64,000 nucleotides of DNA. Origin: Thiofaba sp039822285 (GTDB lineage Bacteria > Pseudomonadota > Gammaproteobacteria > Halothiobacillales > Halothiobacillaceae). Location of the stretch: assembly GCF_039822285.1 (NCBI RefSeq), contig NZ_JBAJEY010000001.1:434001-498000 (forward strand), given 5' to 3'. Made by a program: the position numbers and the translations under genes. The notes beneath the pieces are model-generated. The model was not told the origin of the DNA. It made no database searches and saw only the letters and a program-made list of their open reading frames with translations. Positions 14,442 to 24,187 of the stretch are shown one piece after another. The stretch's first letter is position 1. The number at the start of each line of letters is the position of its first letter.

Positions 14442-15932
14442 GTGGAATTCGGCATCAAGAGCGGCTCGGCCACCTCCATCAAAAGCGCCTGCGTCGTGGT
14501 CGGCGTGTTCGAGGGGCGCAAGCTCACCCCCTCCGCCCAGGCTTTGGATGAGGCAAGTGGTGGCCAGATCAGCCAGATCCTCAAGCGCGGTGATCTTGAA
14601 GGCAAATGCGGCCAGACCCTGCTGCTGCCGGCGTTGCCCGGCATCACCGCGGAGCGCGTGCTGCTGGTGGGCCTGGGGCAGGCCCGCGAACTCGACCTGA
14701 AAGGCTGGAAGAAGGCCCATGCCGAGGCCGTCGGCGCCCTTCTGGAGCGCGGCGCGGGCGATGCGGCGTTCTGCCTCCTTGAGGCCTTCCCGCGCGGCAT
14801 GGACATGGCGGAGGCCCTGCGTCTAGCGGTGCTCGCCGTGGATGAGCGCGACTACCGTTTCGACCAGTTCAAGCGCGACAAGAACGGCAAGCGCGCCCTC
14901 AAGCGGGTGAACTTCATCGCCGGTCGCAAGGAGGCACGCGAACTCGAAGAGCCCCTGCGTCAGGCCGAGGCCATCGCCGGCGGCATCCGCCTGACCAAGG
15001 ATCTGGCCAACATGCCGGGCAACGTCTGCACCCCGAGCTACCTTGCCGACGAGGCCCGCCGCCTCGCCTCGCTCTACACCACCATCCACACCGAGGTGCT
15101 GGACCAGAGCGCGATGGAACAGCTCGGCATGGGCGCCCTGCTGGCCGTCGCCCGCGGCAGCAGCCAGCCGCCGCGCTTCATCGTGCTCGAATACCGTCAG
15201 GGCCCCGAGGATGGCAAGCCGGTCGTGCTGGTCGGCAAGGGCGTGACCTTCGACTCCGGCGGCATCTCGCTCAAGCCGGGCGAGAAGATGGACGAGATGA
15301 AGTACGACATGAGCGGCGCCGCCAGCGTGCTTGGCATCTTCGCCGCCTGCGCCGAGATGCGCCTGCCGGTGAACCTGGTCGGCCTGATCCCGACGGTGGA
15401 AAACATGCCCTCGGGCCATGCCCTCAAGCCGGGCGACATCGTCACCTCCCTCTCCGGCCAGACCATCGAGGTGCTCAACACCGACGCCGAAGGCCGCCTG
15501 ATCCTGTGCGATGCGCTCACCTATGCCGAACGCTACAAGCCCGAAGCCGTGGTGGACATGGCCACCCTCACCGGTGCTTGCGTCATCGCCCTCGCCCGTT
15601 TCCCCTCCGGACTGCTAGGCAACCACCGCCCGCTGGTGCAGGCCCTGCTCAAGGCCGGCGAGAAGAGCGGCGACCGCGCCTGGGAGCTGCCGCTGTGGGA
15701 CGACTACCAGGACCTGCTCAAATCCAACTTCGCCGACATGGCCAACATCGGCGGGCGCGAAGGTGGGGCGATCACGGCAGCGAGCTTCCTTGCCCGCTTC
15801 ACCAAGAACTATCCTTGGGCCCACCTGGACATTGCCGGCACCGCCTGGAACTCGGGCGACAAGAAAGGCGCCACCGGCCGCCCGCTGCCGCTGATCATGA
15901 CCTGGCTGATGGAGAAGGCGGCTCAGGGGTAA
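14442..15932 (+). CDS. pepA: Leucyl aminopeptidase (PepA)
   Basis: A 496-residue M17 dimetal aminopeptidase. The GTG start at 14442 gives VEFGIKSGS, the usual PepA beginning, and is preceded by GAGG at 9 bases; the frame stays open upstream but without family similarity. The metal-binding segment VGKGVTFDSGGISLKPG lies near residue 262, DMSGAA near 287 and the family signature NTDAEGRLIL near 345. Cytosolic; in E. coli PepA also binds DNA at Xer sites and carAB. It is monocistronic here and converges on a PAP2 gene. Confidence 0.96.
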   Translation: MEFGIKSGSATSIKSACVVVGVFEGRKLTPSAQALDEASGGQISQILKRGDLEGKCGQTLLLPALPGITAERVLLVGLGQARELDLKGWKKAHAEAVGALLERGAGDAAFCLLEAFPRGMDMAEALRLAVLAVDERDYRFDQFKRDKNGKRALKRVNFIAGRKEARELEEPLRQAEAIAGGIRLTKDLANMPGNVCTPSYLADEARRLASLYTTIHTEVLDQSAMEQLGMGALLAVARGSSQPPRFIVLEYRQGPEDGKPVVLVGKGVTFDSGGISLKPGEKMDEMKYDMSGAASVLGIFAACAEMRLPVNLVGLIPTVENMPSGHALKPGDIVTSLSGQTIEVLNTDAEGRLILCDALTYAERYKPEAVVDMATLTGACVIALARFPSGLLGNHRPLVQALLKAGEKSGDRAWELPLWDDYQDLLKSNFADMANIGGREGGAITAASFLARFTKNYPWAHLDIAGTAWNSGDKKGATGRPLPLIMTWLMEKAAQG

Positions 15933-15941
15933 GCCGCCGCC

Positions 15942-16652
15942 TCAGCGGCTGGAGGGTGCCGCATCCTCCGTTGGACGGGCGCCTGGGGCCGGCAGCCAGC
16001 CCTGGCGGCGGAACAGCCAGGCCAGGGCCTCGGCCACGCCCCACACGATGAGAAAGCAAAACACCGTGTCGCTCAGAAAATGCCCCCCCTGCATGACACG
16101 GGCCACGCTCAGGGCGCCGCCCAACACCAGTCCCAGGGCCATGGCGCGCCAGCGCCAGGCCGGCCAGGCCAGCCCCAGCGCCAGCCACCAGAAGCCGATC
16201 GATGAGTGCCCGCTGACGAACGAGCAGTTACGCTCACAGTTGTGGGCCGGCAGCAAGGCGGGAGTGAACGGCTTGGAACCGCCGAAATCCACCACCTGAT
16301 GCGGTCGCGCCCGCCCCCAGTGTTCCTTGAGCACCCCGTTGACCATCAACCCCGGCCCCAACAGCAGACTGGCGAGCAGGAAGGCCCCGACGCCCCGACG
16401 CGGCCAGCGCCCCTGCCAGCGCTTGACGAAGCTGCCTGCCAAAAGCACCAGCCCCAGCAACAGGGCGGCGATGGTCTGCCAGCGGGCCGAGGCATAGATG
16501 GCATCCACCCACCCGAGCCGCTCACCGATGAACCCCTGTGCGGGATCGTAAGCTCGTCGAGTGACCCATAGATCGAGCTCAGGCCAGAGGCTGAAAATCA
16601 AAGCGGCGAGGGCAAACAGCCCAAGCCACAGCCACAACACAGGATGTTTCAT
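15942..16652 (-). CDS. PAP2-family membrane phosphatase
   Basis: A 236-residue inner-membrane lipid phosphatase with about six hydrophobic segments. The three PAP2 motifs are present: KEHWGRARP, CSFVSGHSS and RVMQGGHFLSD. Two features, the CERNCSFVSGHSS context and the HQVVDFGGSKPFTPAL stretch, resemble lipid A 1-phosphatase/LpxE-like and PgpB-like enzymes. The ATG lies 2 bases after the stop of the glycosyltransferase upstream. Its place at the end of a glycosyltransferase operon suggests action on a lipid-linked intermediate or lipid A; the substrate is unproven. Confidence 0.88.
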   Translation of the reverse strand: MKHPVLWLWLGLFALAALIFSLWPELDLWVTRRAYDPAQGFIGERLGWVDAIYASARWQTIAALLLGLVLLAGSFVKRWQGRWPRRGVGAFLLASLLLGPGLMVNGVLKEHWGRARPHQVVDFGGSKPFTPALLPAHNCERNCSFVSGHSSIGFWWLALGLAWPAWRWRAMALGLVLGGALSVARVMQGGHFLSDTVFCFLIVWGVAEALAWLFRRQGWLPAPGARPTEDAAPSSR

Positions 16653-16654
16653 CG

Positions 16655-17812
16655 TCAATTCGCCGCCTTGCGGACATAGGTTTGCATCAGGTCATCCACC
16701 GCTCGCGCCATCCGCTCCAGGCCAAAGCGTGCCAAAACATCCGCCTGCCCAGACTGGCCCAGGGATCGCCGAAGTTCGGCATCGGCCGCCAGCCGCTCAA
16801 GGCAGGCAGCCAGCGCCTGCGCATCCCCCTCGGGGAAGGACAACCCGGTTTCGTGGTTGCGCATGACCTCGCCCAATCCACCGCTCGCGCTCACCACGGT
16901 GACCACACCGGCCGCCATGCCCTCGATGGCCCCAAGCCCTAAGCCTTCCCCGCGCGAGGGCAGGACATTGATGTCCATCAGGGCGTAATACGGCGCCACA
17001 TCCTGCACGAAGCCCGTAAACACCAGCTGCTCGGGATCGGCGCCATGATAGGCGGCCATCTGACGCAGGGCGGCATGATCGGGCTCATCACGGGGCCCCA
17101 GGATCAGCACGCGGTAGGGGAAACTCACCTTGGCAAGGGCCGCGAACAGCACGTCGTAGCCCTTGAGGTCCATCTTGTCCGGCGACCACCCCGGATAGAC
17201 CCCAAACCGCGCCACCATGCCAAGCACCATCTCCCCCGGTTGGCGATCGGGCAGCCACTGCGCCCGCAGGCGCTCCACCGCCTGGGGATCGGGGTGGGCA
17301 AAGGGAAAAAGATCGACCCCGGCATGGATCAGGTGCACGCGGGCGGCGGGGTAGGACGACGCGATCAGGGATTGCGCCACCGCCTCACTGATGGCGATCT
17401 GGCGCGCCACCAGCCAGCGGTGCAACTGCACCCCGCCCAGACGGCTGGTGCCGCTGATGCAGTGACGCATGAACCAGAGCGGTGGCCGCATCCCAAGCAG
17501 CTTGGCACGCAGCCCCAGGTGGCGACTGCCGGAATCATGCGTGAGCACCACATCCGCATCGTGCACCGCCCGGTTGAAGGCACGCAGGCCGCGCAGGCCT
17601 CGGGGATAGTCGAGGGTCACATGCCCCAGGGCAGCGAGGTCGTGGTAACGCAGGAAGGCTGGCTTGACGACGTAATCGACCCGATGCCCGGCCTCGCTCA
17701 TCGCCCGCCCCAAGGCCAGCGCAATGCGATCGGCCCCGCCGCGGCCATCCCCGGCGATAATCTGCACCAGGCGTAGGCGGCAATCCGGCCCGTCAAATGC
17801 GCTTGAAGGCAT
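16655..17812 (-). CDS. GT4-family glycosyltransferase
   Basis: A 385-residue GT-B fold glycosyltransferase (group 1). The N-terminal domain starts RLVQIIAGDGRGGADRIALALG. The C-terminal domain carries VGMVARFGVYPGWSPDKMDLKGYDVL-like sugar-nucleotide region, the VFTGFVQDVAPYYALMDINVLPSRGEGLG segment with the EX7E-type acidic residues, and the usual GVVTVVSASGG loop. It overlaps the deacetylase gene upstream by 20 bases and is followed by a PAP2 phosphatase. Probable role in LPS core or another surface glycan. Confidence 0.9.
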   Translation of the reverse strand: MPSSAFDGPDCRLRLVQIIAGDGRGGADRIALALGRAMSEAGHRVDYVVKPAFLRYHDLAALGHVTLDYPRGLRGLRAFNRAVHDADVVLTHDSGSRHLGLRAKLLGMRPPLWFMRHCISGTSRLGGVQLHRWLVARQIAISEAVAQSLIASSYPAARVHLIHAGVDLFPFAHPDPQAVERLRAQWLPDRQPGEMVLGMVARFGVYPGWSPDKMDLKGYDVLFAALAKVSFPYRVLILGPRDEPDHAALRQMAAYHGADPEQLVFTGFVQDVAPYYALMDINVLPSRGEGLGLGAIEGMAAGVVTVVSASGGLGEVMRNHETGLSFPEGDAQALAACLERLAADAELRRSLGQSGQADVLARFGLERMARAVDDLMQTYVRKAAN

Positions 17813-18512
17813 GTTCCATCAACTCGACGTGGCGCGAGGCGCTCATGCGCAGGAAGGCTTCCGCATACTCGCCCGCGCCCGTGGTGATGCCTCGGTAGCG
17901 GGAGAGGGCCATGCCCGCCTCCAGCCAGTTGTTGGCCGCATTCTGGCTGGTAAAGCAGGCCAGCGCCTCGCGCTTCTGCCCGGCATGGGCGGAGATGTCG
18001 ATCGCCACATTGGGCGTGAGGGTGTTCCACACCTCGTACGAGTAGACCATGTAACCCGCCCGGCTCGCCCGGCTGTGGCGCGCCAGGAGGAGGTTCACCG
18101 AAAGATGGTCGACGTGCCGATCAAACAGCCCCGGGGTGTAGACCACATCCGGCTGTTCCTCGGCAAGAAAGGTCGCGAGTATGCCCGGAAGATCGGCCTG
18201 ATCCATCAGCGTCTTGGAGGGATAGGGCAGAAAATCCTGTCGCTGCACCCCCAAGATCCTTCCGGCCGCCTGACCTTCCGCGATGCGCTCGGGCGTGCAA
18301 TCGGCAAAGGTCAGCACCGCCACCCGATCCCCCAGCGCCACATGCTTGGCCATCACCCCACCACAGCCGATGGTCTCATCGTCGATGTGCGGGGCGAGCA
18401 CCACCACACGCTGGCCGCGCGGCTTGTCCTCCTTGGCCACGGAATAATTCAACAGCGGTTCAATGCCCTCGTACAGGCGGTAAATGGCGCTCCAGCGCAG
18501 CCTTCGGTTCAT
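17793..18512 (-). CDS. PIG-L family N-acetylglucosaminyl deacetylase
   Basis: A 239-residue LmbE/PIG-L metal-dependent deacetylase. The zinc motif AHPDDE appears as APHIDDE (VLAPHIDDETIGCGG, near residue 35) and the second ligand region is DRHVDHLSVN near 118. The ATG follows the GT39 stop by 7 bases. The pairing with a GT4 glycosyltransferase suggests deacetylation of an N-acetyl sugar on a surface glycan. A similar pairing occurs in the LPS core region of Pseudomonas; the role here is inferred. Confidence 0.88.
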   Translation of the reverse strand: MNRRLRWSAIYRLYEGIEPLLNYSVAKEDKPRGQRVVVLAPHIDDETIGCGGVMAKHVALGDRVAVLTFADCTPERIAEGQAAGRILGVQRQDFLPYPSKTLMDQADLPGILATFLAEEQPDVVYTPGLFDRHVDHLSVNLLLARHSRASRAGYMVYSYEVWNTLTPNVAIDISAHAGQKREALACFTSQNAANNWLEAGMALSRYRGITTGAGEYAEAFLRMSASRHVELMEHAFKRI

Positions 18513-18519
18513 GCGCGCA

Positions 18520-20016
18520 TCATCCTTTGTAGTCTCGGAGGAGGAAAACCGAATACTCCAGCGCCCAGTCCCGGTGAATGGGCACATGCAAAGGCGGGAG
18601 AGGCTCGACGGAGGCGAAGTGTTCGGCGATGGGCCCCGGCGCACTGGCGCTGGTGACCAACAACACATCCCGGCCCCGCTGCGTGGGGCCCAGGCTGTGC
18701 ATGAGGTCATACTGGTGCCGCAGCAAACCTTGCGGATTCCAACTCAACACCCGCTCAGACGGAATGCGGGCGTAATAGGCGAGCTCCGCCAACACCTCGC
18801 GCTCCTCGCTCACCAGCAACGCCTGCGGGTGCGCGGCCTGAAGACGGGTGAATTGCTCGCCCAAGCGGTCCCAGCCCCGCACCCGCTTGAACGGATCACT
18901 CTTGGCGCTCAGCTCGAAACCGAGCCCCGCCGCGATCCGATCGTAATGGTAGGCCCCGAACATCAACGCCACATTCAAGGCCAAGGCCGCCAGCAACCAG
19001 CGAGGATGGGCATGCGCCACGCCCCAGTGGGCCAGCAGGACGCTGGCCGCAACGAAGGCGGGAGCGGCCCAATTGGCATTGGCCCGGCCAAGCAGGGCCT
19101 GGGCACTGATGACGGCAAGGAAGGTGAAGGTGAATACCAGAAGCAGCACCGTCCAGGGGGTACGTGGTACCCGGAAGGCCGCGACCAGCCCCAGCACCAA
19201 GGCCAACGGCCCAAACACCGCAAACTGGCCGCCCCAAAAGGCACCGAGCTCCCCCCAGTGCAGGGTTTGCTCATGCAGATGGGATATCTCCGCCGTATGC
19301 CGCAGGGTGGGCCAGCCGTGGGTGGCATTCCAGAGCAGATTGGGCAGGAAGATCAGCAGGGCAAGACCCGCAGCCAGCCACAGGCGCGGATTGCGCAGCT
19401 GACCACGCCAGGCGGGCACCAGCAGCAGCGCGAGCAGGGCGGAGGGCGCAAACAGGATCATGGTGTATTTGCTCAAAAGGCCCAATCCACCCGCCAGCCC
19501 GACCAGGAGCCAATGGCGCCAGGCATTGGTTTCCAGGGCACGGATGAAGGCCAACAGCCCTGCCGTCCAGAACAGCAGCAGCAGCACATCCGTGGAGATG
19601 ATCAGATTGGAGAGTGCCACGCCGGGCATGAGCAGGAACAGCGCCGCGGCCCACAGCCCGGTGCGGGCATCGAAAAGCGTCTCACCGAGCTTGAACACGA
19701 GGAACGTGGTGATGGGGTAGACCAGCAGCGCGCCGAGCTTGACGCAGAACACGCCATCGCCACAGAGCGCGGTGGTCAGGGCGATCAACACGGCAATCAG
19801 CGGCGGCTTGGAGTAATAGCCCCAGTCGAGCTGTTGTGCCCAGCCCCAGTAATAGGCCTCGTCCACGTACAGACTCAGCCCGGACCCCGCCAGCACCAAG
19901 GCCCGGTAAGCGGTCACAAGGCCGATCAGCAGAACGACTCCGAGATAGGCGCGGGAATCAGGCGTGTCGATCAGAGGGCGCACGAAAATATCGTCATGAG
20001 ACTGGCAAGGAGGCAT
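18520..20016 (-). CDS. ArnT-like GT39 membrane glycosyltransferase
   Basis: A 498-residue polytopic protein of the PMT/ArnT superfamily, which moves sugars from polyprenyl phosphate to a periplasmic acceptor. The first periplasmic loop carries the acidic motif LYVDEAYYWGWAQQLDWGYYSKPPL near residues 48-72. Roughly ten to twelve hydrophobic segments follow, then a C-terminal soluble part of about 130 residues. It is the first gene of a GT39-deacetylase-GT4-PAP2 operon and is divergent, only 26 bases away, from a second GT39 gene. Confidence 0.88.
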   Translation of the reverse strand: MPPCQSHDDIFVRPLIDTPDSRAYLGVVLLIGLVTAYRALVLAGSGLSLYVDEAYYWGWAQQLDWGYYSKPPLIAVLIALTTALCGDGVFCVKLGALLVYPITTFLVFKLGETLFDARTGLWAAALFLLMPGVALSNLIISTDVLLLLFWTAGLLAFIRALETNAWRHWLLVGLAGGLGLLSKYTMILFAPSALLALLLVPAWRGQLRNPRLWLAAGLALLIFLPNLLWNATHGWPTLRHTAEISHLHEQTLHWGELGAFWGGQFAVFGPLALVLGLVAAFRVPRTPWTVLLLVFTFTFLAVISAQALLGRANANWAAPAFVAASVLLAHWGVAHAHPRWLLAALALNVALMFGAYHYDRIAAGLGFELSAKSDPFKRVRGWDRLGEQFTRLQAAHPQALLVSEEREVLAELAYYARIPSERVLSWNPQGLLRHQYDLMHSLGPTQRGRDVLLVTSASAPGPIAEHFASVEPLPPLHVPIHRDWALEYSVFLLRDYKG

Positions 20017-20042
20017 AGCCTAACCCAAAGGGGCTTGTTACA

Positions 20043-21599
20043 GTGCCTCACCCTTCGATTTTCCGCCCGGCCATGCCCCGTTACGCGCCTCACTACGTCC
20101 TGCTCACCCTCGCCGCAGTGATCAGCTTTCTGGTCAACCTCGGGGGCGTCCCCCTGTTCGACCTGGACGAAGGCGCCTTCTCGGAGGCCACGCGGGAGAT
20201 GTTCGTGCGCGGGGACTTCATCTCCCCGTTCGTCAACGGCGTGCCGCGCTTCGACAAGCCGGTGCTGATCCACTGGCTGCAGGCGGCAAGCATGGCCATC
20301 TTCGGCCCCACCCCATTCGCCTTCCGCCTGCCCTCGGCCCTGGCGGCCACCGGCTGGGTACTCCTGGTCTACGGCTTCATCGCCCGCGTGCTGGATCGCG
20401 ACACCGCCCTGCGCGCCGCCCTGCTGGTCGCAACCGCCCTCGGGATCATGGTGATCGGCCGCGCCGCCACCGCCGACGCCCTGCTCAACCTCTGGCTGGT
20501 GGCGGCCATGTTCGGGATCTACCTCTACTTCCTTGAGCGCCGCACGCGCTGGATCCTGCTCACCCACGCCGCCATGGGCCTCGGCTTTCTCACCAAGGGC
20601 CCGATTGCGCTCTTGATCCCGGGTGCGGTGGCCCTGCTGTTCTTTGCCCTGCAGCGCGAACTGCCCGCCCTATGGCGGGCGGCCTTCCATCCGCTGGGCC
20701 TGGTGCTGCTCATCGCCATCCCCCTGCCCTGGTACCTGTTGCAATACCAGGCCCAGGGCATGGCCTTCATCGACGGCTTCTTCGGCACCCACAACGTCGA
20801 ACGCTTCTCGGGGCCGATGGAGGGCCACGCGGGCAGCCTGTTCTATTACCTCCCCGTCGCCCTGCTGCTCGCCCTGCCCTACACCACCCCGCTGCTGCGC
20901 GCGGTGCGCGAGCTGCCCGAGCGGGTCAAGTCGCCACTGGGCCTCTACCTATGGCTGTGGTTTGGCTTTGTGCTGGTGTTCTTCTCCCTCTCCGGCACCA
21001 AGCTGCCGCATTACCTCAACTACGGCATGACCGCGGCCCTGATCCTCGCCGCCCTGGCCCTGTCCGCGCTGCGCTCACGCACCCTCGCCCTGCTCCCGCC
21101 GGTGCTGTTTTTCGCCGCCCTCGCCGCCCTGCCCCCACTATGGCCGCATATCACCGCCATGCAGAGGGACGAAGACGTGCGCGCCCTCTTGAGCGGCGCG
21201 GAGGGGCTGTTCGTACCCGGCTTTGGCATCGTGTTCGCCCTGCTCGCATTCGGCGGCATCGCCCTGATGCTGGCCCGCAGGCTTTCCTTGACCCGCGCCC
21301 TGATCGGCCTGGGACTCGCCGGCAACCTCGCCCTCGCCCTGTGGCTCGTCCCGAGCCTGGCCGCCATCCAGCAAGGCCCCATCGCCCACGCCGCTGAACT
21401 TGCCCGCAACCAAGCCGGCCCCTACGTGATGTGGGGCCTCAACACCCCAAGCTACAGCGTGCACAGCGGGCATGTGCAGGAGCGGCGGGAGCCGCGCCCT
21501 GGGGATTTAGTCTTGACCCGTACACGCAAGCTGGCGGAACTGCCGCCGCATGAGGTGCTGATGGATGAGCGGGGGTATGCGCTGGTGCGTTTGAAGTAG
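20043..21599 (+). CDS. ArnT-like GT39 membrane glycosyltransferase (second)
   Basis: A 518-residue polytopic transferase. A GTG at 20043 is preceded by AAGGGG at 9 bases; an ATG at 20073 (PRYAPHYVLL) is the alternative start. The catalytic loop carries PLFDLDEGAFSEATREM and RFDKPVLIHWLQA, a strong match to ArnT/PMT_2 proteins. The C-terminal soluble domain is short. It differs clearly in sequence from the adjacent, divergent GT39 protein, so the pair is not a recent duplication. Confidence 0.88.
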   Translation: MPHPSIFRPAMPRYAPHYVLLTLAAVISFLVNLGGVPLFDLDEGAFSEATREMFVRGDFISPFVNGVPRFDKPVLIHWLQAASMAIFGPTPFAFRLPSALAATGWVLLVYGFIARVLDRDTALRAALLVATALGIMVIGRAATADALLNLWLVAAMFGIYLYFLERRTRWILLTHAAMGLGFLTKGPIALLIPGAVALLFFALQRELPALWRAAFHPLGLVLLIAIPLPWYLLQYQAQGMAFIDGFFGTHNVERFSGPMEGHAGSLFYYLPVALLLALPYTTPLLRAVRELPERVKSPLGLYLWLWFGFVLVFFSLSGTKLPHYLNYGMTAALILAALALSALRSRTLALLPPVLFFAALAALPPLWPHITAMQRDEDVRALLSGAEGLFVPGFGIVFALLAFGGIALMLARRLSLTRALIGLGLAGNLALALWLVPSLAAIQQGPIAHAAELARNQAGPYVMWGLNTPSYSVHSGHVQERREPRPGDLVLTRTRKLAELPPHEVLMDERGYALVRLK

Positions 21600-21674
21600 C
21601 CAGCATGGCGGTGCTGGAGGAGCCCCGAACCGAATCCAGGCTCATCCGTGGACGCCGCCCTGCCGCCACACCGG

Positions 21675-22382
21675 TCACTCCTTCAACCTCACCCGCAGCC
21701 AGCCATCCTCAACGCGGATGTCCTCGACACCCTCGGCAAAGCCCTGCCAGAAGCCCTGCTCGTCGCCAAAGGTCTGCACCAGGTCGATGTTTTTCATACC
21801 GCCGAGCCAGGCCCCGGGGATAGGCACGCCCATCAGACTGATGCCCTTGAGCACGACCACCGGGCGGCCGCCTCGGAAGGCCGCCTCCACCCCCGCGGAC
21901 ACGCGCACGGTCTTGCCCCCCAGGATCGGAAAATCCGGCTCGACCGGCACCAGCAGGCGCACGCTGATCAAATCGCGCGACAGGTCGACGGACATCTTGC
22001 GGGCCAGATCCTTGTTGTTGGCGATCAGGGCGTTCAGCTCCCGTTCGCTGAAGCTGACCACGCGCTCCTCCGCCCGCTCGGCGTAAGGTCGGGGCTTAAG
22101 CCACGCCTCGTCCGTTTGTGGCTTTGGGCCGTGCTCGGGCACCTCGGGCTCGAAACCGAGCGCACGCAGCTTGGACGCCAGCGTCCGTTGCTCCGTCGCG
22201 CTCAATTCAACGGGGGTGAAATCCTTGACGTCGATGAAGGTGCGCACGAACCAGAAGGTCGTCGCGATGGTGACCAGAATCGTTACGAGCACGATCCAGA
22301 ACACATGGATGCCGCGCATCCCGCCCCTGGCGGGGGGCGTTGGCCCGCTCGTCGTTTCTGCGCTGGTCGTTTCTGCGTTCAT
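21675..22382 (-). CDS. Single-pass membrane protein of unknown function
   Basis: A 235-residue protein starting at the ATG preceded by AGGAGG at 7 bases. One hydrophobic segment near residues 28-50 (GIHVFWIVLVTILVTIATTFWFV) is followed by a periplasmic domain of about 185 residues. The latter contains SFSERELNALIANNKDLARKM and VRVSAGVEAAFRGGRPVVVLKGISLMGVPIP, which read like a beta-rich lipid-binding or YceI/DUF-type fold. I cannot name the family. It is the last gene of the minus-strand series that starts at 25155. Confidence 0.75.
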   Translation of the reverse strand: MNAETTSAETTSGPTPPARGGMRGIHVFWIVLVTILVTIATTFWFVRTFIDVKDFTPVELSATEQRTLASKLRALGFEPEVPEHGPKPQTDEAWLKPRPYAERAEERVVSFSERELNALIANNKDLARKMSVDLSRDLISVRLLVPVEPDFPILGGKTVRVSAGVEAAFRGGRPVVVLKGISLMGVPIPGAWLGGMKNIDLVQTFGDEQGFWQGFAEGVEDIRVEDGWLRVRLKE

Positions 22383-22431
22383 GCAGGCACCTCCTCGATT
22401 CGCCTGCCGAGGAGTGTAGGCCACCAGGCCG

Positions 22432-23211
22432 TCAGCGCAGGCGGCGATTGGCGCGCCACAACACCCAGGCACTGCCGAGCACGGCCCACAGGACCACCGG
22501 CACCAGCACCCAGCGCCCCTCGGGGTAGCCGCCGTCGAAGCCATGGAGCTGCGTCAGGACGATGACCAGCAACAGGGCCATGAGCGGCTGACCCCAGCGG
22601 CGGTTGACCGGCCAGCGCTCGGCCAGGCGCACCCCGACCCAGGCCGCCATCCAGCCGATGAACACCCCGGCGGCCACGTCCTGCGGCCAGTGGGCACCGA
22701 CCACGGTGCGCGCAAGCCCCACCACCACCGCCACGCCAGCGGCAAGCAGCACACCCCACCACGGCGCGCGCAGGGCCAGGGCCAGTGCGCCCGCGGCGGT
22801 GGCAATGCTGGCCGAGTGACCGGAGGGAAAGGTCTTGGCGTGGAGGGCATGACCGATCAGGTGCACCTCGTCGGTCGGCAAAACACCCAATGGGCGCGGC
22901 CAGGCAAGCCAGGGTTTCAGACCATGGACCACCAGGGTGGCGAGCAGGGCGGAGACCACGGCGGCCCAGACCACCTCGGGCCGGCGCCAGATAAACGGCA
23001 GGAAAAGGACGACAGTAACCAGGGTGTCGCCGAGCAGGTTGATCCCCGCCCATGGCGGCTCGAATCCTACGCCCCAGCCATTGATGAAATGGAAACCCGC
23101 CAGGTTGACGCCGGGAAGAAAACTGATCAGCAGCAGGAGCGCGAACAGCCCGGCCAGGGCGAGATAGAGCCGCTGCTCAGGCCGGAGGGGGTTCACACCA
23201 AGCCTCATCAT
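22432..23211 (-). CDS. PAP2-family phosphatase (second)
   Basis: A membrane PAP2 phosphatase of about 255-259 residues. Motifs are KPWLAWPRP, FPSGHSAS and VGAHWPQDV, in the usual order between hydrophobic segments. The start is uncertain: ATG codons at 23211 and 23208, or a GTG at 23196 that has TGAGG 6 bases upstream. All overlap the end of the GT2 gene, so translation is coupled to it. In this context it may recycle or trim undecaprenyl-linked intermediates. Confidence 0.85.
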   Translation of the reverse strand: MMRLGVNPLRPEQRLYLALAGLFALLLLISFLPGVNLAGFHFINGWGVGFEPPWAGINLLGDTLVTVVLFLPFIWRRPEVVWAAVVSALLATLVVHGLKPWLAWPRPLGVLPTDEVHLIGHALHAKTFPSGHSASIATAAGALALALRAPWWGVLLAAGVAVVVGLARTVVGAHWPQDVAAGVFIGWMAAWVGVRLAERWPVNRRWGQPLMALLLVIVLTQLHGFDGGYPEGRWVLVPVVLWAVLGSAWVLWRANRRLR

Positions 23212-24187
23212 CGGTGGCCGGTACGGCATCCTTGTTGCGCACAATGTAGCTCTTGCGCTCCTGCGACTCGAAGTAGACCCGCGAGAGCATCTCGGCCACC
23301 ACGCCGGTGGTCAGCATCTGCACGCCCACCAGGATCAGCAGGATGCCGGTGAAGAACAGCGGACGGGTGCCGATGTCCTCACCCAAAAGCTTGAGCAGCA
23401 CCATGTAGGCCATGATCAGGCCACCCAGCCCCCCAAGGCCCAGGCCCACCATGCCGAAGAAATGCCCGGGGCGCGCGGAGAAGCGCATGAAGAAGTACAC
23501 CACCAACAGGTCGATGATGACACGGAAGGTGCGCGAGATCCCGTACTTCGACACCCCGCGGGTGCGCGGATGGTGCTGCACCACCTCCTCGGCGATGCGG
23601 TTCGGCGCGGTGTAGGTGGCAAGCCACGCCGGGATGAAGCGGTGCATCTCGCCATACAGGCGCACGTTCTTGACCACCTCGGCGCGGAACACCTTCAGGC
23701 TGCAGCCATAGTCGTGCAGCTGCACCCCGGTAATACGGCGGATCAGCTTATTGGCGATGCGCGAGGGGATCTTGCGCATGATGACCGCATCCTGGCGGTT
23801 TTTGCGCCAGCCGGCGACGAGGTCGAGGTCCTCGTCCAGCAGGCGGTTGACCATGCGCGGGATGTCGATGGGGTCGTTCTGCAGATCGCCATCGAGGGTG
23901 GCGATCACATCACCGCGCGCAAGGTCGATCCCCGCCTGCATCGCCGCGGTCTGGCCGAAGTTGCGGCGCAGCTCCACCACCCGCACGTGCTCGCCATACT
24001 TGGCCTGGCCCTCGCGCATCATCGCCAGCGTGCCATCACTGCTGCCATCGTTCACCAGCAGCACCTCCCAGGGCATGGGATAGTGCCCCAGCACCTCGTG
24101 CACGCGCTCGAGCATGGGCAGGACGTTGTCCTGCTCGTTGTACATGGGGATGACAAGGGAGAGGCGGTGCTGGGCGCTGGAGGTCAT
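23177..24187 (-). CDS. GT2-family polyprenyl-phosphate glycosyltransferase
   Basis: A 336-residue enzyme of the dolichol-phosphate-mannose synthase/ArnC type. It starts LSLVIPMYNEQDNV, has the VNDGSSDGT loop, the metal-binding ATLDGDLQNDP near residue 96, YGCSLKVFR and then two C-terminal membrane segments (about 230-265 and 275-305). Such enzymes load a sugar onto undecaprenyl phosphate for GT39-type transferases. Two GT39 genes nearby are plausible users. The ATG overlaps the stop of the upstream membrane-protein gene. Confidence 0.92.
   Translation of the reverse strand: MTSSAQHRLSLVIPMYNEQDNVLPMLERVHEVLGHYPMPWEVLLVNDGSSDGTLAMMREGQAKYGEHVRVVELRRNFGQTAAMQAGIDLARGDVIATLDGDLQNDPIDIPRMVNRLLDEDLDLVAGWRKNRQDAVIMRKIPSRIANKLIRRITGVQLHDYGCSLKVFRAEVVKNVRLYGEMHRFIPAWLATYTAPNRIAEEVVQHHPRTRGVSKYGISRTFRVIIDLLVVYFFMRFSARPGHFFGMVGLGLGGLGGLIMAYMVLLKLLGEDIGTRPLFFTGILLILVGVQMLTTGVVAEMLSRVYFESQERKSYIVRNKDAVPATDDEAWCEPPPA

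Noticed and set aside
12652..14700. A 682-codon open frame on the plus strand
   Set aside because: It lies opposite pyrG, whose protein matches CTP synthase over its whole length; the plus-strand product has the low-complexity His/Arg/Leu/Gln composition of an antisense shadow in high-GC DNA.
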